From: Paracoccaceae bacterium
GTDB taxonomy: Bacteria > Pseudomonadota > Alphaproteobacteria > Rhodobacterales > Rhodobacteraceae
Length of the DNA stretch: 64,000 nucleotides
Direction: 5' to 3'
Assembly (NCBI GenBank): GCA_902602765.1
Contig: CACKSH010000003.1
Location: 62,001-126,000 of the forward strand
A program made the position numbers and the translations under genes. Shown here piece by piece: positions 34,512 through 43,801 of this stretch; the stretch's first letter is position 1; the number at the start of each line of letters is the position of its first letter. Below the pieces are notes generated by a model. It was not told the DNA's origin, made no database searches, and worked only from the letters and a program-made list of their open reading frames with translations.

Positions 34512-37265
34512 ATGAAAAAAAAAAATATAGAAAATCTTTTAATGGACGGCGTTAGATCGCATCAAGAAAAGAGATTTGCTGAGGCAGAGCAATGTTATCA
34601 AGAAATACTAGATATTGAAGAGGACCATCCACACGCTAATCACAATATGGGCGTACTAAATTTTAACCTTGGAAAAGTTGAACAATCCATCCCTTTTTTA
34701 CTTAAGGCCTTCAATGTTAATGACAAAATAGATCAATTTTGGTTAAGCTACATAGACGCTTTATCGATTTTAAAAAAACGGCAAGAGCTGGAAAGATTAC
34801 TAAATTTAGCGTTAGAAAAAAAAATTAAAACGTCAATTTTAGACAGAATAAAAACAAAGTTAGCTGAAATTAAAAATGAGAAAATTGCTTCTAACGATAC
34901 GGGAGCCCCTCCGAATGATGGTAATTTATTAGACGGCATGACTTTAAATGAAGCATTTAGACGTTCAAAGAAAAAAATTAGTGAGCAGCGGTTTAATGAA
35001 GCTAAGCAAATTTACAACGCAATTTTAGAAAGATTTCCAAAAAATAAAAGAGCTTTGAGGGCACTTAAGGAGTTACAAGTGCCCACTGAAAAAGAACTCT
35101 CAGAAAGTAAATTAAAGGAGCTATTGGCTCTATACAATAGTAACCGTCCTGACATTATACTGAAACAGGCAGATGAACTATCCTCGCGATACCTTGATTC
35201 TGCAATTGTTCGCACGATTATTGGAGCAGCATATGCTCAAAAAAAACAATATAAGTATGCAATTGATTACTATAAACGCGCAATAAAATTAGATGAAAAA
35301 CAAATAGAAGCTTATAATAACATTGGTGTTGCATACAACTCCATGCACGATTTTAAGTCTGCAATTTCTTATTTGAAAAAAGCAATTTCTATTTCTCCAA
35401 ATAGGGCTGACTTATATAATAATTTGGGTATTTCCCTAAAAGGAATTGAGGATTTTGATACTGCAGCCAATTGTTTTATGGAGGCAATAAAAATTAAAGG
35501 TAATTTTTCTGAAGCTCAAAATAATCTCGGGGTTTTATACAAGCAGGTTGGACGAAAGCAGTTGGCGATACGTCATCTTAATGAAGCGTGTAAGATAAAG
35601 CCAGATTATGTGGACGCACATTATAATTTAGGAAATTTGTATCAGGAAGAAGGTAATATCAGTGCTGCCATTGATTGTTACAAAACTGCTTTATTGATAA
35701 ATCCAGAATTTAATCAAGGGTACTATAACTTAGGAGTAGCGCTTACTAATCACAGTTTCGTGAAGCTCGACAAGGAAATTTACCCAATTTTAGAAGCACT
35801 ACTCACTAAAGCCAATTATGTAAGACCAAATGAAATGGTGTCATCAATTTTGAGCTTATTAGGGAAAGAAAAATCATTAGTAAATTTACATGATAATATG
35901 GATCAGATTTTAGATATTGATCAACTATTTCATGCTGCAGATGAAATTACAAAGTTCCCTTTGCTCACCAAGCTAATGGAAATAACTCCCATATCTGATT
36001 TAAAATTCGAAAAAACTTTTAAGGTAGTAAGAAGTTCTGTGTTGAAGAATTTGGAAACTCTAAATGGCTCTTCTGCTTTAAACGATATTTTATCTCATCT
36101 TGCACTACATTATTTTACAAACGAATTCGTTCCACTGGAGGCAGAGTGGGAAAAGATAAAGCTGCAGCAACTTGAAAAGAGAATTTCTAGCCTTTTACAA
36201 AATGGGTCACAACCTAGTTTGCAAGAGATTTTATGCTTTTCCACATATCGTTATTTGTATAAGTTTGATTGGTGTGAAAAAATTACTTTCGATAAAAATT
36301 TTTCGCATGTTGAAGCAAGAATAGTCAGAGAACCAATAAGAGAAAAATTAATTAAAAAAGAATTGATATCTTTAAAGAAGATCTCAAATAAGGTCTCTTT
36401 AAAAGTTAGGGCGCAATATGAAGCAAACCCCTATCCACGTTGGGTCAAGACAGGACTAAATTTAAAGCCTATGAAAATTCAAGAAGTTTTTGAGGAAAGT
36501 GGGCTGAAAATTTATTCAAAAGATATTTTTAATTGTAGGTCACCAAAAATACTTGTTGCCGGTTGCGGAACTGGGCGCCACTCTATTGGAACTGCGCATA
36601 AATTTATAAAATCAAATGTATTAGCAATTGATTTGAGTCATTCTAGCCTTGCATATGCCATCAGGAAAACTGATGAATTGGGTTTGTCAAATATAGATTA
36701 CAAACAAGCTGATATTCTGGATCTAGGGGGCTATTCAGGTAAGTTTGACATTATTGAAAGTAGTGGTGTTTTGCATCATATGGCTAAACCAATGGATGGT
36801 TGGAAAGTACTGACAGACTGTTTGAGGCTGGGAGGATTAATGAGGATTGGCTTGTATAGCGAGCTTGCGCGTGGGGATATTGTTAAAACACGTGATGAAA
36901 TTACTAAATTATCATTAGTTGGGAGCGATGATGATATTCGTGAATTTAGGCAGGAATTAATAAACTTAGATAAGCCACAACACAAATATATAATGGAGTC
37001 TATTGATTTTTATAGTTTAAGTTCGATAAGAGATTTATTATTTCACGTTCAAGAACATAGGTTCACAATTCTGCAAATTGGCGAATGTTTGAAAATCCTC
37101 GGTTTAGATTTTTGTGGTTTTGAGAACAAACAGATAGTTAAAATGTTTAAAAATCGTTTCAATGGGTCTTTAGATGAATTTAATTTAAATCTTTGGCATT
37201 TATTTGAGCAAGAAAATCCCCAGTTATTTTTTGGCATGTATCAATTTTGGTGTCAAAAAAGATAA
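34512..37265 (+). CDS. Large TPR protein fused to a class I SAM methyltransferase
   Basis: The 917-residue protein starts with TPR units (GVRSHQEKRFAEAEQCYQEIL) and has a long TPR run from about residue 210 to 410 (AYNNIGVAYNSM, LYNNLGISLKG, AQNNLGVLYKQ, AHYNLGNLYQE, GYYNLGVALTN). A connecting domain of about 200 residues follows. From about 630 comes QYEANPYPRW and a methyltransferase with motif I ILVAGCGTGRHS, then VLAIDLSHSSLAYA and IIESSGVLHHM. The target is unknown; TPRs suggest protein-protein contacts and methylation of a protein or glycan-linked partner. The gene looks clearly more A+T-rich and lysine-rich than its neighbours, hinting at a different history. It follows mtaB by 16 bases. 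Confidence 0.85.
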   Translation: MKKKNIENLLMDGVRSHQEKRFAEAEQCYQEILDIEEDHPHANHNMGVLNFNLGKVEQSIPFLLKAFNVNDKIDQFWLSYIDALSILKKRQELERLLNLALEKKIKTSILDRIKTKLAEIKNEKIASNDTGAPPNDGNLLDGMTLNEAFRRSKKKISEQRFNEAKQIYNAILERFPKNKRALRALKELQVPTEKELSESKLKELLALYNSNRPDIILKQADELSSRYLDSAIVRTIIGAAYAQKKQYKYAIDYYKRAIKLDEKQIEAYNNIGVAYNSMHDFKSAISYLKKAISISPNRADLYNNLGISLKGIEDFDTAANCFMEAIKIKGNFSEAQNNLGVLYKQVGRKQLAIRHLNEACKIKPDYVDAHYNLGNLYQEEGNISAAIDCYKTALLINPEFNQGYYNLGVALTNHSFVKLDKEIYPILEALLTKANYVRPNEMVSSILSLLGKEKSLVNLHDNMDQILDIDQLFHAADEITKFPLLTKLMEITPISDLKFEKTFKVVRSSVLKNLETLNGSSALNDILSHLALHYFTNEFVPLEAEWEKIKLQQLEKRISSLLQNGSQPSLQEILCFSTYRYLYKFDWCEKITFDKNFSHVEARIVREPIREKLIKKELISLKKISNKVSLKVRAQYEANPYPRWVKTGLNLKPMKIQEVFEESGLKIYSKDIFNCRSPKILVAGCGTGRHSIGTAHKFIKSNVLAIDLSHSSLAYAIRKTDELGLSNIDYKQADILDLGGYSGKFDIIESSGVLHHMAKPMDGWKVLTDCLRLGGLMRIGLYSELARGDIVKTRDEITKLSLVGSDDDIREFRQELINLDKPQHKYIMESIDFYSLSSIRDLLFHVQEHRFTILQIGECLKILGLDFCGFENKQIVKMFKNRFNGSLDEFNLNLWHLFEQENPQLFFGMYQFWCQKR

Positions 37266-37294
37266 TCTGGAATCAAAAATAATTGATCTCTATA

Positions 37295-37324
37295 TTGACA
37301 AATCAGCATTAATTTTTTTTCTAT
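37295..37324 (+). promoter_or_regulatory. Candidate sigma70 promoter of the GST-queG pair
   Basis: A perfect TTGACA (37295-37300) is followed by an 18-base spacer and TTCTAT (37319-37324), about 55 bases upstream of the GST start. It lies in the only noncoding gap (113 bases) between the TPR-methyltransferase and GST genes. Confidence 0.5.
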
Positions 37325-37378
37325 TTGGCACAATATTTACAATCTTACATCATCTTTTAGGGATTTTGGGCCAAGAAC

Positions 37379-38044
37379 ATGTTCATACTTTATAATGCTC
37401 CACTATCTCCGTTTTGCAGAAAGGTTCGTTTAAGTCTTGCAGAAAAGAAAATTGAGGTCGAACTTATAGACGAGCGTTATTGGGATAAATCGTCGGAATT
37501 TTTGAGGAGGAACCCTGCCGGTAAATTACCAGTTTTGAAAATTGATGGTGAAATACTTTCTGAGAGTACAGCAATTTGCGAATATTTGGAGGAAGCCTAT
37601 CCCAATAATGCATTATTACCAAAGGATCCCAAAGAAAGGTTTGAGGCTCGAAGGTTGGTTTCATGGTTTGATGACAAATTCCATAATGAAGTCACATCTA
37701 AACTTCTTTATGAGCGGGTAAATAAAAAAATAATGGGACAGGGTTTTCCTGACAGTAAAAATATTAAAGCGGGTTCAAAAAATATCAAATATCATATCGA
37801 TTATATGTCTTGGTTATTAGAGCATAGACGTTGGCTGGCGGGAGAAGTTATGACCCTTGCAGATTTTGCTGCTGCCGCTCATTTTTCTACCCTTGATTAT
37901 TTAAGTGACATAGATTGGAGCAGATCTAATGCTGTGAAAGATTGGTATGCTAAGATAAAATCAAGACCAGCTTTTCGCAATTTACTGGTTGACCAAGTTT
38001 CAGGCTTCCCCCCGCCGCTGCATTATAATGATTTAGATTTTTAA
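37379..38044 (+). CDS. Glutathione S-transferase family protein
   Basis: The 221-residue protein has an N-terminal thioredoxin-like GST domain (LYNAPLSPFCRKVRLSLAEKKI; NPAGKLPVLKIDGEILSESTAICEYLEE). SPFCRK holds the expected catalytic serine or cysteine, and ES is the glutathione-contacting pair. An all-helical C-terminal domain ends near FRNLLVDQVSGFPPP. It likely conjugates or reduces substrates with glutathione. It is 15 bases upstream of queG; this neighbour order is recalled from roseobacters. Confidence 0.9.
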   Translation: MFILYNAPLSPFCRKVRLSLAEKKIEVELIDERYWDKSSEFLRRNPAGKLPVLKIDGEILSESTAICEYLEEAYPNNALLPKDPKERFEARRLVSWFDDKFHNEVTSKLLYERVNKKIMGQGFPDSKNIKAGSKNIKYHIDYMSWLLEHRRWLAGEVMTLADFAAAAHFSTLDYLSDIDWSRSNAVKDWYAKIKSRPAFRNLLVDQVSGFPPPLHYNDLDF

Positions 38045-38059
38045 CTCATTGGAAAAGCT

Positions 38060-39088
38060 GTGACAGATTTAAAATCTAAATTGTTAAGCCATGCGAAGGA
38101 GCTAGGTTTCGATTTAACAAAAGCTTGTAGCCCATCTGAAGTCCCGTCTATTTCTGAGCCTTTCCGAGAATTTTTACGGTTGAACTATCAAGGTCAAATG
38201 ACTTGGCTTTCAGAGAAAATTGAGTGGCGTGAAGACCCTAAAACTCTTTGGCCAGAGGCTAAAACGGTCATAATGCTTGCTCAAAGTTATAAGCCAATTC
38301 ACAATCCTATGGAGGTCCTCAAACACCCCGACAAAGCTGCAATATCTGTTTATGCGCAAAATAAAGATTATCATGTAGTCATTAAAAAAAAATTAAAGTC
38401 GCTTGCACGGTGGTTAATTAATGAGGCCGGTGGACAGGTTAAGGTTTTCGTTGATACTGCGCCCGTACCAGAAAAACCGTTGGGACAGGCAGCTGGGTTG
38501 GGTTGGCAAGGAAAGCACACAAATCTGGTTAGTCGTGATCTAGGAAACTGGTTTTTTATTGGTTCTATTTTTACTACTTTAGAAATTACTCCCGATCATC
38601 CAGAGCAGGACCATTGTGGCTCATGTCAGTCATGTATTGATATTTGTCCTACTGAAGCTTTCCCCAAACCCTATCAAATGGATGCTAGACGTTGCATTTC
38701 TTACCTGACGATAGAGCATCGTGGTCCAATTGAAATCGAGTTAAGATCAAAAATTGGAAATCGAATATATGGTTGTGATGACTGTTTGGCTGTCTGTCCT
38801 TGGAATAAATTTGCAAAAGCCGGTAATGAGACAAAACTTTTCGCACGAGAGGAACTAAAAATGCCAGACTTGACTGAGCTTGTAACCTTAGATGATAAAG
38901 CGTTTAGAGATAAATTTTCAGGCAGCCCGATAAAACGTATCGGTCGCAATAGATTTGTAAGAAATGTTTTGTATGCGATTGGTAATTCAAAAGAACAGAA
39001 ATTTAAAAAAGTTGTACAGCCTCTAATTAAAGATCCAGATTTAGCGGTAAGAGACGCTGCGAAATGGGCGCTTACCCAGTTAGTATGA
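38060..39088 (+). CDS. queG: Epoxyqueuosine reductase
   Basis: The 342-residue protein carries out the last step of queuosine synthesis, reducing epoxyqueuosine in tRNA to queuosine with a cobalamin cofactor and two [4Fe-4S] clusters. Visible marks are the catalytic-region [26 protein letters not shown], the first cluster [16 protein letters not shown] and second [14 protein letters not shown], and a C-terminal HEAT-like segment ([12 protein letters not shown]). GTG at 38060 with GGAAAAG upstream is the start. Confidence 0.95.
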   Translation: MTDLKSKLLSHAKELGFDLTKACSPSEVPSISEPFREFLRLNYQGQMTWLSEKIEWREDPKTLWPEAKTVIMLAQSYKPIHNPMEVLKHPDKAAISVYAQNKDYHVVIKKKLKSLARWLINEAGGQVKVFVDTAPVPEKPLGQAAGLGWQGKHTNLVSRDLGNWFFIGSIFTTLEITPDHPEQDHCGSCQSCIDICPTEAFPKPYQMDARRCISYLTIEHRGPIEIELRSKIGNRIYGCDDCLAVCPWNKFAKAGNETKLFAREELKMPDLTELVTLDDKAFRDKFSGSPIKRIGRNRFVRNVLYAIGNSKEQKFKKVVQPLIKDPDLAVRDAAKWALTQLV

Positions 39089-39156
39089 GCAGGTGAAAAT
39101 TAATGCACTGGAAGTTTTTTGGTTTAAATCTGAAGGTTAAGTTCTAGGAGCCTGAA

Positions 39157-41151
39157 GTGACATTTTTCTTAGGGGTTGATACTGGCGGCACTTACACGGA
39201 TGCTGTTATTTTACAAAATGAAACAAAAGTAATAGCTAGTTCAAAGGCACTTACTACCCGTCAAGACTTAGCTTTGGGCATATCTGAAGCCGTACGAAAT
39301 GTAATCAATAAATCGTCAATAAAAACAGAAGATATTTCTCTTGTATCGCTTTCAACCACTTTGGCGACAAATGCACTCGTTGAAGATCAAGGTGGAAGAG
39401 TTGCCTTAATATTTGTTGGGTTTCGAGATGGTGACCTAGCAAAGCATAGTATTCATGATGCACTGAGAGGTGATCCAGTTTTACAATCAAAAGGTGGCCA
39501 TAATCATGCCGGTGAGGAAACATGCCAAATTAATGTTGGAGAAATAAGAGATTGGGTTTTGAACCTTGACGGTATATCAGCTTTTGCCGTAGCGAGCCAA
39601 TTTGCAACCCGTAATGCTGCACATGAGCTTCAAATTATGGAATTAATAAAGAGCTTAACTGATAAGCCTGTAACAGCCTCTCATCAATTGTCTGCTAAGC
39701 TTAATGGACCACGAAGGGCTCTTACTGCTGTTCTTAATGCAAGACTTATAGGGATAATTGATGAATTAATAGGACGTTGTGAGGCTACCCTTTTTAATCT
39801 TAAAATTAATGCTCCTTTAATGGTTGTACGTGGTGATGGCGCACTCATTTCCTCAAGTGAGGCCCGCGAAAAGCCTATCGAGACTATTTTGAGTGGACCA
39901 GCTGCCTCAATAGTGGGTGCAAAATGGATGACTAATCTAAATTTGGGGTTCGTCTCTGATATAGGTGGGACTACAACCGATGTTGCATTGCTAAAAGATG
40001 GGCGTCCTGCGCTTGATGCCGCTGGAGCTCGCGTTGGTAATTTTCGCACAATGGTAGAGGCTGTGGCAATGCGTACAACGGGACTGGGCGGTGATAGCCA
40101 AGTACATTTTCTATCTGAAGGACTAATGGGGGGCTTACAGTTGGGTCCCAAAAGGTTGGTGCCTATTTCCTTACTCGCTCATCAAGAACCACATATCCAT
40201 GAAATTTTGGATGAACAATTGAGGAATAAGGCTCCAGGCGAGTATGATGGTAAATTTGTTCGTCTAATTTCAGAGCCTGTTGAGCATAGTTTGACCTCTA
40301 GGGATATGAAAGTGCTTTCACGAATTGAGAGAAACGCAAAGGCACTTAGAGCGGTTATTCAGACTAGGATTGAGATTAAGTCTTTAGAGCGACTAATATC
40401 CCGAGGTATGGTACAAGTTTCAGGTGTAACACCTTCTGATGCCAGTCATGTGCTAAAAATTATGTCTTCTTGGGATTCAGAAGCTGCAGAAAAAGCTATT
40501 ACGCTTTTTGGCCGTAGGCGTAAGGGTTCTGGTGATTTGTTGGGAGAAACTGCAGAAGATTTATCAAGAATGATCATTACTCAATTACATCGGCAAACAG
40601 CTTCATTTCTATTAGAAAGTGCATTTCTTGAAGAAGATAAATTTGATCAGCCAGCAGAAGAGTTGGCAAATAATATACTAATGTTTGAAGGGCTCACGGG
40701 TCATAAGAATATTGTTAAAATTGATACTGGTTTAAACTTGCCGGTAGTAGGTTTGGGTGCTTCCGCTTCTTCATATTATCCTGCAGTCGGCGATCTTTTG
40801 AAGTGTGATCTGATTCTTCCTGAGCATGGCGATGTTGCGAATGCTATTGGCGCAGTAGTAGGGCGTATTACTATGAGAGTTCAGGGGTCTGTAACTGCTC
40901 CTAATGAAGGTCAATTTCGAGTATATTTGCCCGATGGGCCAAAGGATTTTTTAAATGAGGAAAATGCACTAACCTGTTTAGAAAATTTTCTGTTGGACCA
41001 AGCAGTTGCTCAGGCCCGTGCCTCTGGTGCGGCTGATATTGTCACCAATGTATTCAGAGATATTAAAAAAGCAAAGGCAGAAGCACGTCAAATTTTTGTC
41101 GAGGCGCTTGTTACCGTTGAAGCATCTGGACGCCCCAGAATATCTAAGTAA
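39157..41151 (+). CDS. Hydantoinase/oxoprolinase family protein, HyuA-type
   Basis: The 664-residue protein has the ASKHA-type N-terminus FLGVDTGGTYTDAVIL, STTLATNALVEDQGG, then SGPAASIVGAKWM and FVSDIGGTTTDVALLKDGRP, typical of the ATP-dependent hydantoinase/5-oxoprolinase A subunit. It would hydrolyse a cyclic amide or carboxylate-activated ring with ATP. No HyuB partner gene is adjacent; upstream is queG and downstream, convergent with a 2-base gap, is trhO. The GTG start at 39157 follows CTAGGAG. The substrate, and whether it acts alone, are unknown. Confidence 0.88.
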   Translation: MTFFLGVDTGGTYTDAVILQNETKVIASSKALTTRQDLALGISEAVRNVINKSSIKTEDISLVSLSTTLATNALVEDQGGRVALIFVGFRDGDLAKHSIHDALRGDPVLQSKGGHNHAGEETCQINVGEIRDWVLNLDGISAFAVASQFATRNAAHELQIMELIKSLTDKPVTASHQLSAKLNGPRRALTAVLNARLIGIIDELIGRCEATLFNLKINAPLMVVRGDGALISSSEAREKPIETILSGPAASIVGAKWMTNLNLGFVSDIGGTTTDVALLKDGRPALDAAGARVGNFRTMVEAVAMRTTGLGGDSQVHFLSEGLMGGLQLGPKRLVPISLLAHQEPHIHEILDEQLRNKAPGEYDGKFVRLISEPVEHSLTSRDMKVLSRIERNAKALRAVIQTRIEIKSLERLISRGMVQVSGVTPSDASHVLKIMSSWDSEAAEKAITLFGRRRKGSGDLLGETAEDLSRMIITQLHRQTASFLLESAFLEEDKFDQPAEELANNILMFEGLTGHKNIVKIDTGLNLPVVGLGASASSYYPAVGDLLKCDLILPEHGDVANAIGAVVGRITMRVQGSVTAPNEGQFRVYLPDGPKDFLNEENALTCLENFLLDQAVAQARASGAADIVTNVFRDIKKAKAEARQIFVEALVTVEASGRPRISK

Positions 41152-41153
41152 AT

Positions 41154-42068
41154 TTAATTCCCATCATACCCAACCATGTGCTTTTCTCCTCGATCACGTG
41201 CGAGCTTTATTTGTTTTTGTCTCTCTCGAAAACGGCCTTTATCGTAATCAGAGGTTTTATCAAAGCATTGGTGGCAAGAAACACCATGCTCATATTTTGT
41301 GTGATTTTGATCCTTTGGAAGGATAGGGTGACGACACGCATAGCACAACTGATGCGGACCCTCATTTAGCTCATGCCCAACTGAAACCCTTGCATCGAAT
41401 ACAAAGCAATCACCCTCCCAGCTACTCCGTTCTTCAGGGATTTCTTCTAAATATTTAAGAATGCCACCTTTCAAATGGTGTACTTTTCTTACTCCTTTTC
41501 CCAAGAGGTAGTTCGTTGATTTCTCACATCTAATCCCACCAGTGCAGAACATAGCAATTTTTTTATTGTGAAATTTATCTTTATTTTTCTCCCACCATTC
41601 TGGAAATTCGCTGAAACTTTTTGTATTGGGGTTTACCGCACCTTTGAAGGTTCCAATGCCTACCTCATAATCATTTCTTGTATCAATAAGCACGACATCG
41701 GGAGAATTTATCAAAGAATCCCAATCTTTGGGTTCAACATATTTTCCCACCATTTCGGCTGGGTTCACATCAGGCTGTCCCATAGTTACAATCTCTTTTT
41801 TAATTTTTACTTTCATTCTTGGAAATGGTGGTAAAGAAGCGATACTTTCTTTATGCTCAATACCTCTGCAACCTGGTAAACTTTTTATATATTCTATTAC
41901 ATTATCAATGCCGCTTCGTGAGCCTGCGATTGTGCCATTTATTCCTTCTGGTGCCAGTAAAAGTGATCCAGTAACCCCAGATAAATTACATTTATCCTGC
42001 AATGGGCCACATATTTTTTGGTGATTTTTAAATCTTGTAAAATGATATAATGCAGCGACTATAAACAT
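41154..42068 (-). CDS. trhO: tRNA uridine-34 hydroxylase (rhodanese-domain) TrhO
   Basis: The 304-residue protein has the TrhO (YceA) layout: an N-terminal acylphosphatase-like domain (GVTGSLLLAPEGINGTIAGS), a central rhodanese domain with active-site CTGGIRCEKST, and a C-terminal Cys-rich block CYACRHPI...CHQCF. TrhO forms 5-hydroxyuridine at tRNA position 34 using oxygen. It is a single gene on the minus strand with an A+T-rich 72-base gap to serA. Confidence 0.94.
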   Translation of the reverse strand: MFIVAALYHFTRFKNHQKICGPLQDKCNLSGVTGSLLLAPEGINGTIAGSRSGIDNVIEYIKSLPGCRGIEHKESIASLPPFPRMKVKIKKEIVTMGQPDVNPAEMVGKYVEPKDWDSLINSPDVVLIDTRNDYEVGIGTFKGAVNPNTKSFSEFPEWWEKNKDKFHNKKIAMFCTGGIRCEKSTNYLLGKGVRKVHHLKGGILKYLEEIPEERSSWEGDCFVFDARVSVGHELNEGPHQLCYACRHPILPKDQNHTKYEHGVSCHQCFDKTSDYDKGRFRERQKQIKLARDRGEKHMVGYDGN

Positions 42069-42140
42069 TATTTAAACTCTAATATCTAAAAACGTTTTCA
42101 TATTTTGTGATCATTTGAAAATATCAAATTATCATATTAA

Positions 42141-43739
42141 TTACTTAGTTATTTCAAATGCCAAAGGCTTAACCTGTTTGAACATACCAGTGTCCTTTAA
42201 TTGATTTACTGCATCTGCAGTTATTGGTCCATCAAGATAAAGTAAAGCTATGGCTTCACCACCAATTTCCGCTCTTCCTAATGTAAAATTTGCAATATTC
42301 GTGTCGTTTGAGCCGAGAATCTGCCCTAGTTGGCCTATTATTCCGGGAACATCTTCGTTGGTGGTATATAGCATATGTTTTCCAACTTCTGCATCTAAGT
42401 TTATACCTTTTATTTGTATAAATCTTGGTTTTCCGTCACTAAAAACTGTGCCTCCAATCGACCGTTCTTTAGTTTTGGTCGCAGCTGTTACTTTTATATA
42501 GCCATCAAAAACTCCAGATTTGTCTTGGTTTGTTGTAGAAATTTGGATGCCTCGCTCTTTTGCAATCACTGGAGCCGACACCATGTTTACATCTGGATTT
42601 ACCTTTTTCATGATTCCAGCGATGACTGAACAGTTTAGGGCCGCTAAATTCATTTTTGATACCGTGCCATCGTATAAAATATTTATGGCTTCAAGAGGTT
42701 CGTCAGTCATCTGTCCAATAAAACTTCCAAGGTGCCCGGCTAAGTTAACCCAGGGGCGCATTATTTTGGCCTCTTCCGCAGTCATTGAAGGCATATTTAA
42801 GGCGTTTTCTATGGCACCATCATTTAGGTAGTTAGCCATTTGCTCAGCTACCTGAATTGCAACATTTTCTTGTGCTTCGCTCGTCGCGGCACCAAGATGA
42901 GGGGTGCAAACAACATTTGGAATTTGGAATAATGGGTTTTCTTTAGCTGGCTCATCTGAGAATACATCGAAAGCGGCTCCGGCTATGTGTCCCGATTGTA
43001 TCAGATCAGCCAGAGCATTCTCATCAACTAAACCACCTCTTGCACAATTAATTATTCTAACGCCTTTTTTAGTTTTTTTCAAATTCTCACAACTTAAAAT
43101 ATTTTTTGTGGCGTCAGTAAAAGGAACGTGTAGAGTTATGAAATCTGACTTTTCTAACAGTTCATTAAGTTCAACCTTATCTATACCCATACTCGCTGCT
43201 TTTTCTTCGCTAAGGAAGGGATCATATGCTAGTACTTTCATTTGCAGGGCACGAGCTCTCTCACAAACAATTCCGCCAATATTACCGGCTCCAATGACAC
43301 CTAGCGTTTTTCTGGTCAGCTCTACACCCATAAACTTTGATTTTTCCCACTTTCCCTGATGTGTCGACATTGATGCCTCAGGTATTTGACGGGCTACTGC
43401 AAACATCATAGCGATTGCATGCTCAGCAGTAGTTATCATGTTGCCAAAGGGTGTATTCATCACAATAATACCCTTTTTGGATGCTTCTTCCTTATCTATA
43501 TTGTCTGTTCCAATGCCAGCTCGTCCGATTACTTTTAGTTTGTTTGCGTTTCTAAGAATTGTTGGTGTGACCCTAGTTGCTGATCTTATGGCCAAGCCAT
43601 CATAGTTACCTATTATTTTAGCAAGTTTTTCTTTGTCTTTGCCAACTTCAGGCATGAAATCAACTTCAATACCTTTGTTCTCAAATATTTTTATAGCAGT
43701 CACAGATAACTTATCCGAAACGAGTACCTTGGGTACCAT
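42141..43739 (-). CDS. serA: D-3-phosphoglycerate dehydrogenase
   Basis: The 532-residue long-form SerA has a substrate domain (VSDKLSVTAIKIFENKG), the NAD-binding GVIGAGNIGGIVCERA, catalytic blocks NCARGGLVDENAL and CTPHLGAAT (active-site histidine), and then the intervening domain and a C-terminal ACT domain (TNEDVPGIIGQLGQILG). It oxidises 3-phosphoglycerate, the first step of serine synthesis, and is probably serine-controlled through the ACT region. It lies 62 bases downstream of serC. Confidence 0.97.
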   Translation of the reverse strand: MVPKVLVSDKLSVTAIKIFENKGIEVDFMPEVGKDKEKLAKIIGNYDGLAIRSATRVTPTILRNANKLKVIGRAGIGTDNIDKEEASKKGIIVMNTPFGNMITTAEHAIAMMFAVARQIPEASMSTHQGKWEKSKFMGVELTRKTLGVIGAGNIGGIVCERARALQMKVLAYDPFLSEEKAASMGIDKVELNELLEKSDFITLHVPFTDATKNILSCENLKKTKKGVRIINCARGGLVDENALADLIQSGHIAGAAFDVFSDEPAKENPLFQIPNVVCTPHLGAATSEAQENVAIQVAEQMANYLNDGAIENALNMPSMTAEEAKIMRPWVNLAGHLGSFIGQMTDEPLEAINILYDGTVSKMNLAALNCSVIAGIMKKVNPDVNMVSAPVIAKERGIQISTTNQDKSGVFDGYIKVTAATKTKERSIGGTVFSDGKPRFIQIKGINLDAEVGKHMLYTTNEDVPGIIGQLGQILGSNDTNIANFTLGRAEIGGEAIALLYLDGPITADAVNQLKDTGMFKQVKPLAFEITK

Positions 43740-43801
43740 ATTGAACTCCTTAATTAATAAAATAAAAAATACGTTTAAAGGCCAATTACAGGGCGGGTGT
43801 C

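Noticed and set aside
39684-40151. 155-codon open frame antisense to the HyuA-type gene
   Set aside because: No motif or ribosome site; it mirrors conserved HyuA segments on the other strand.
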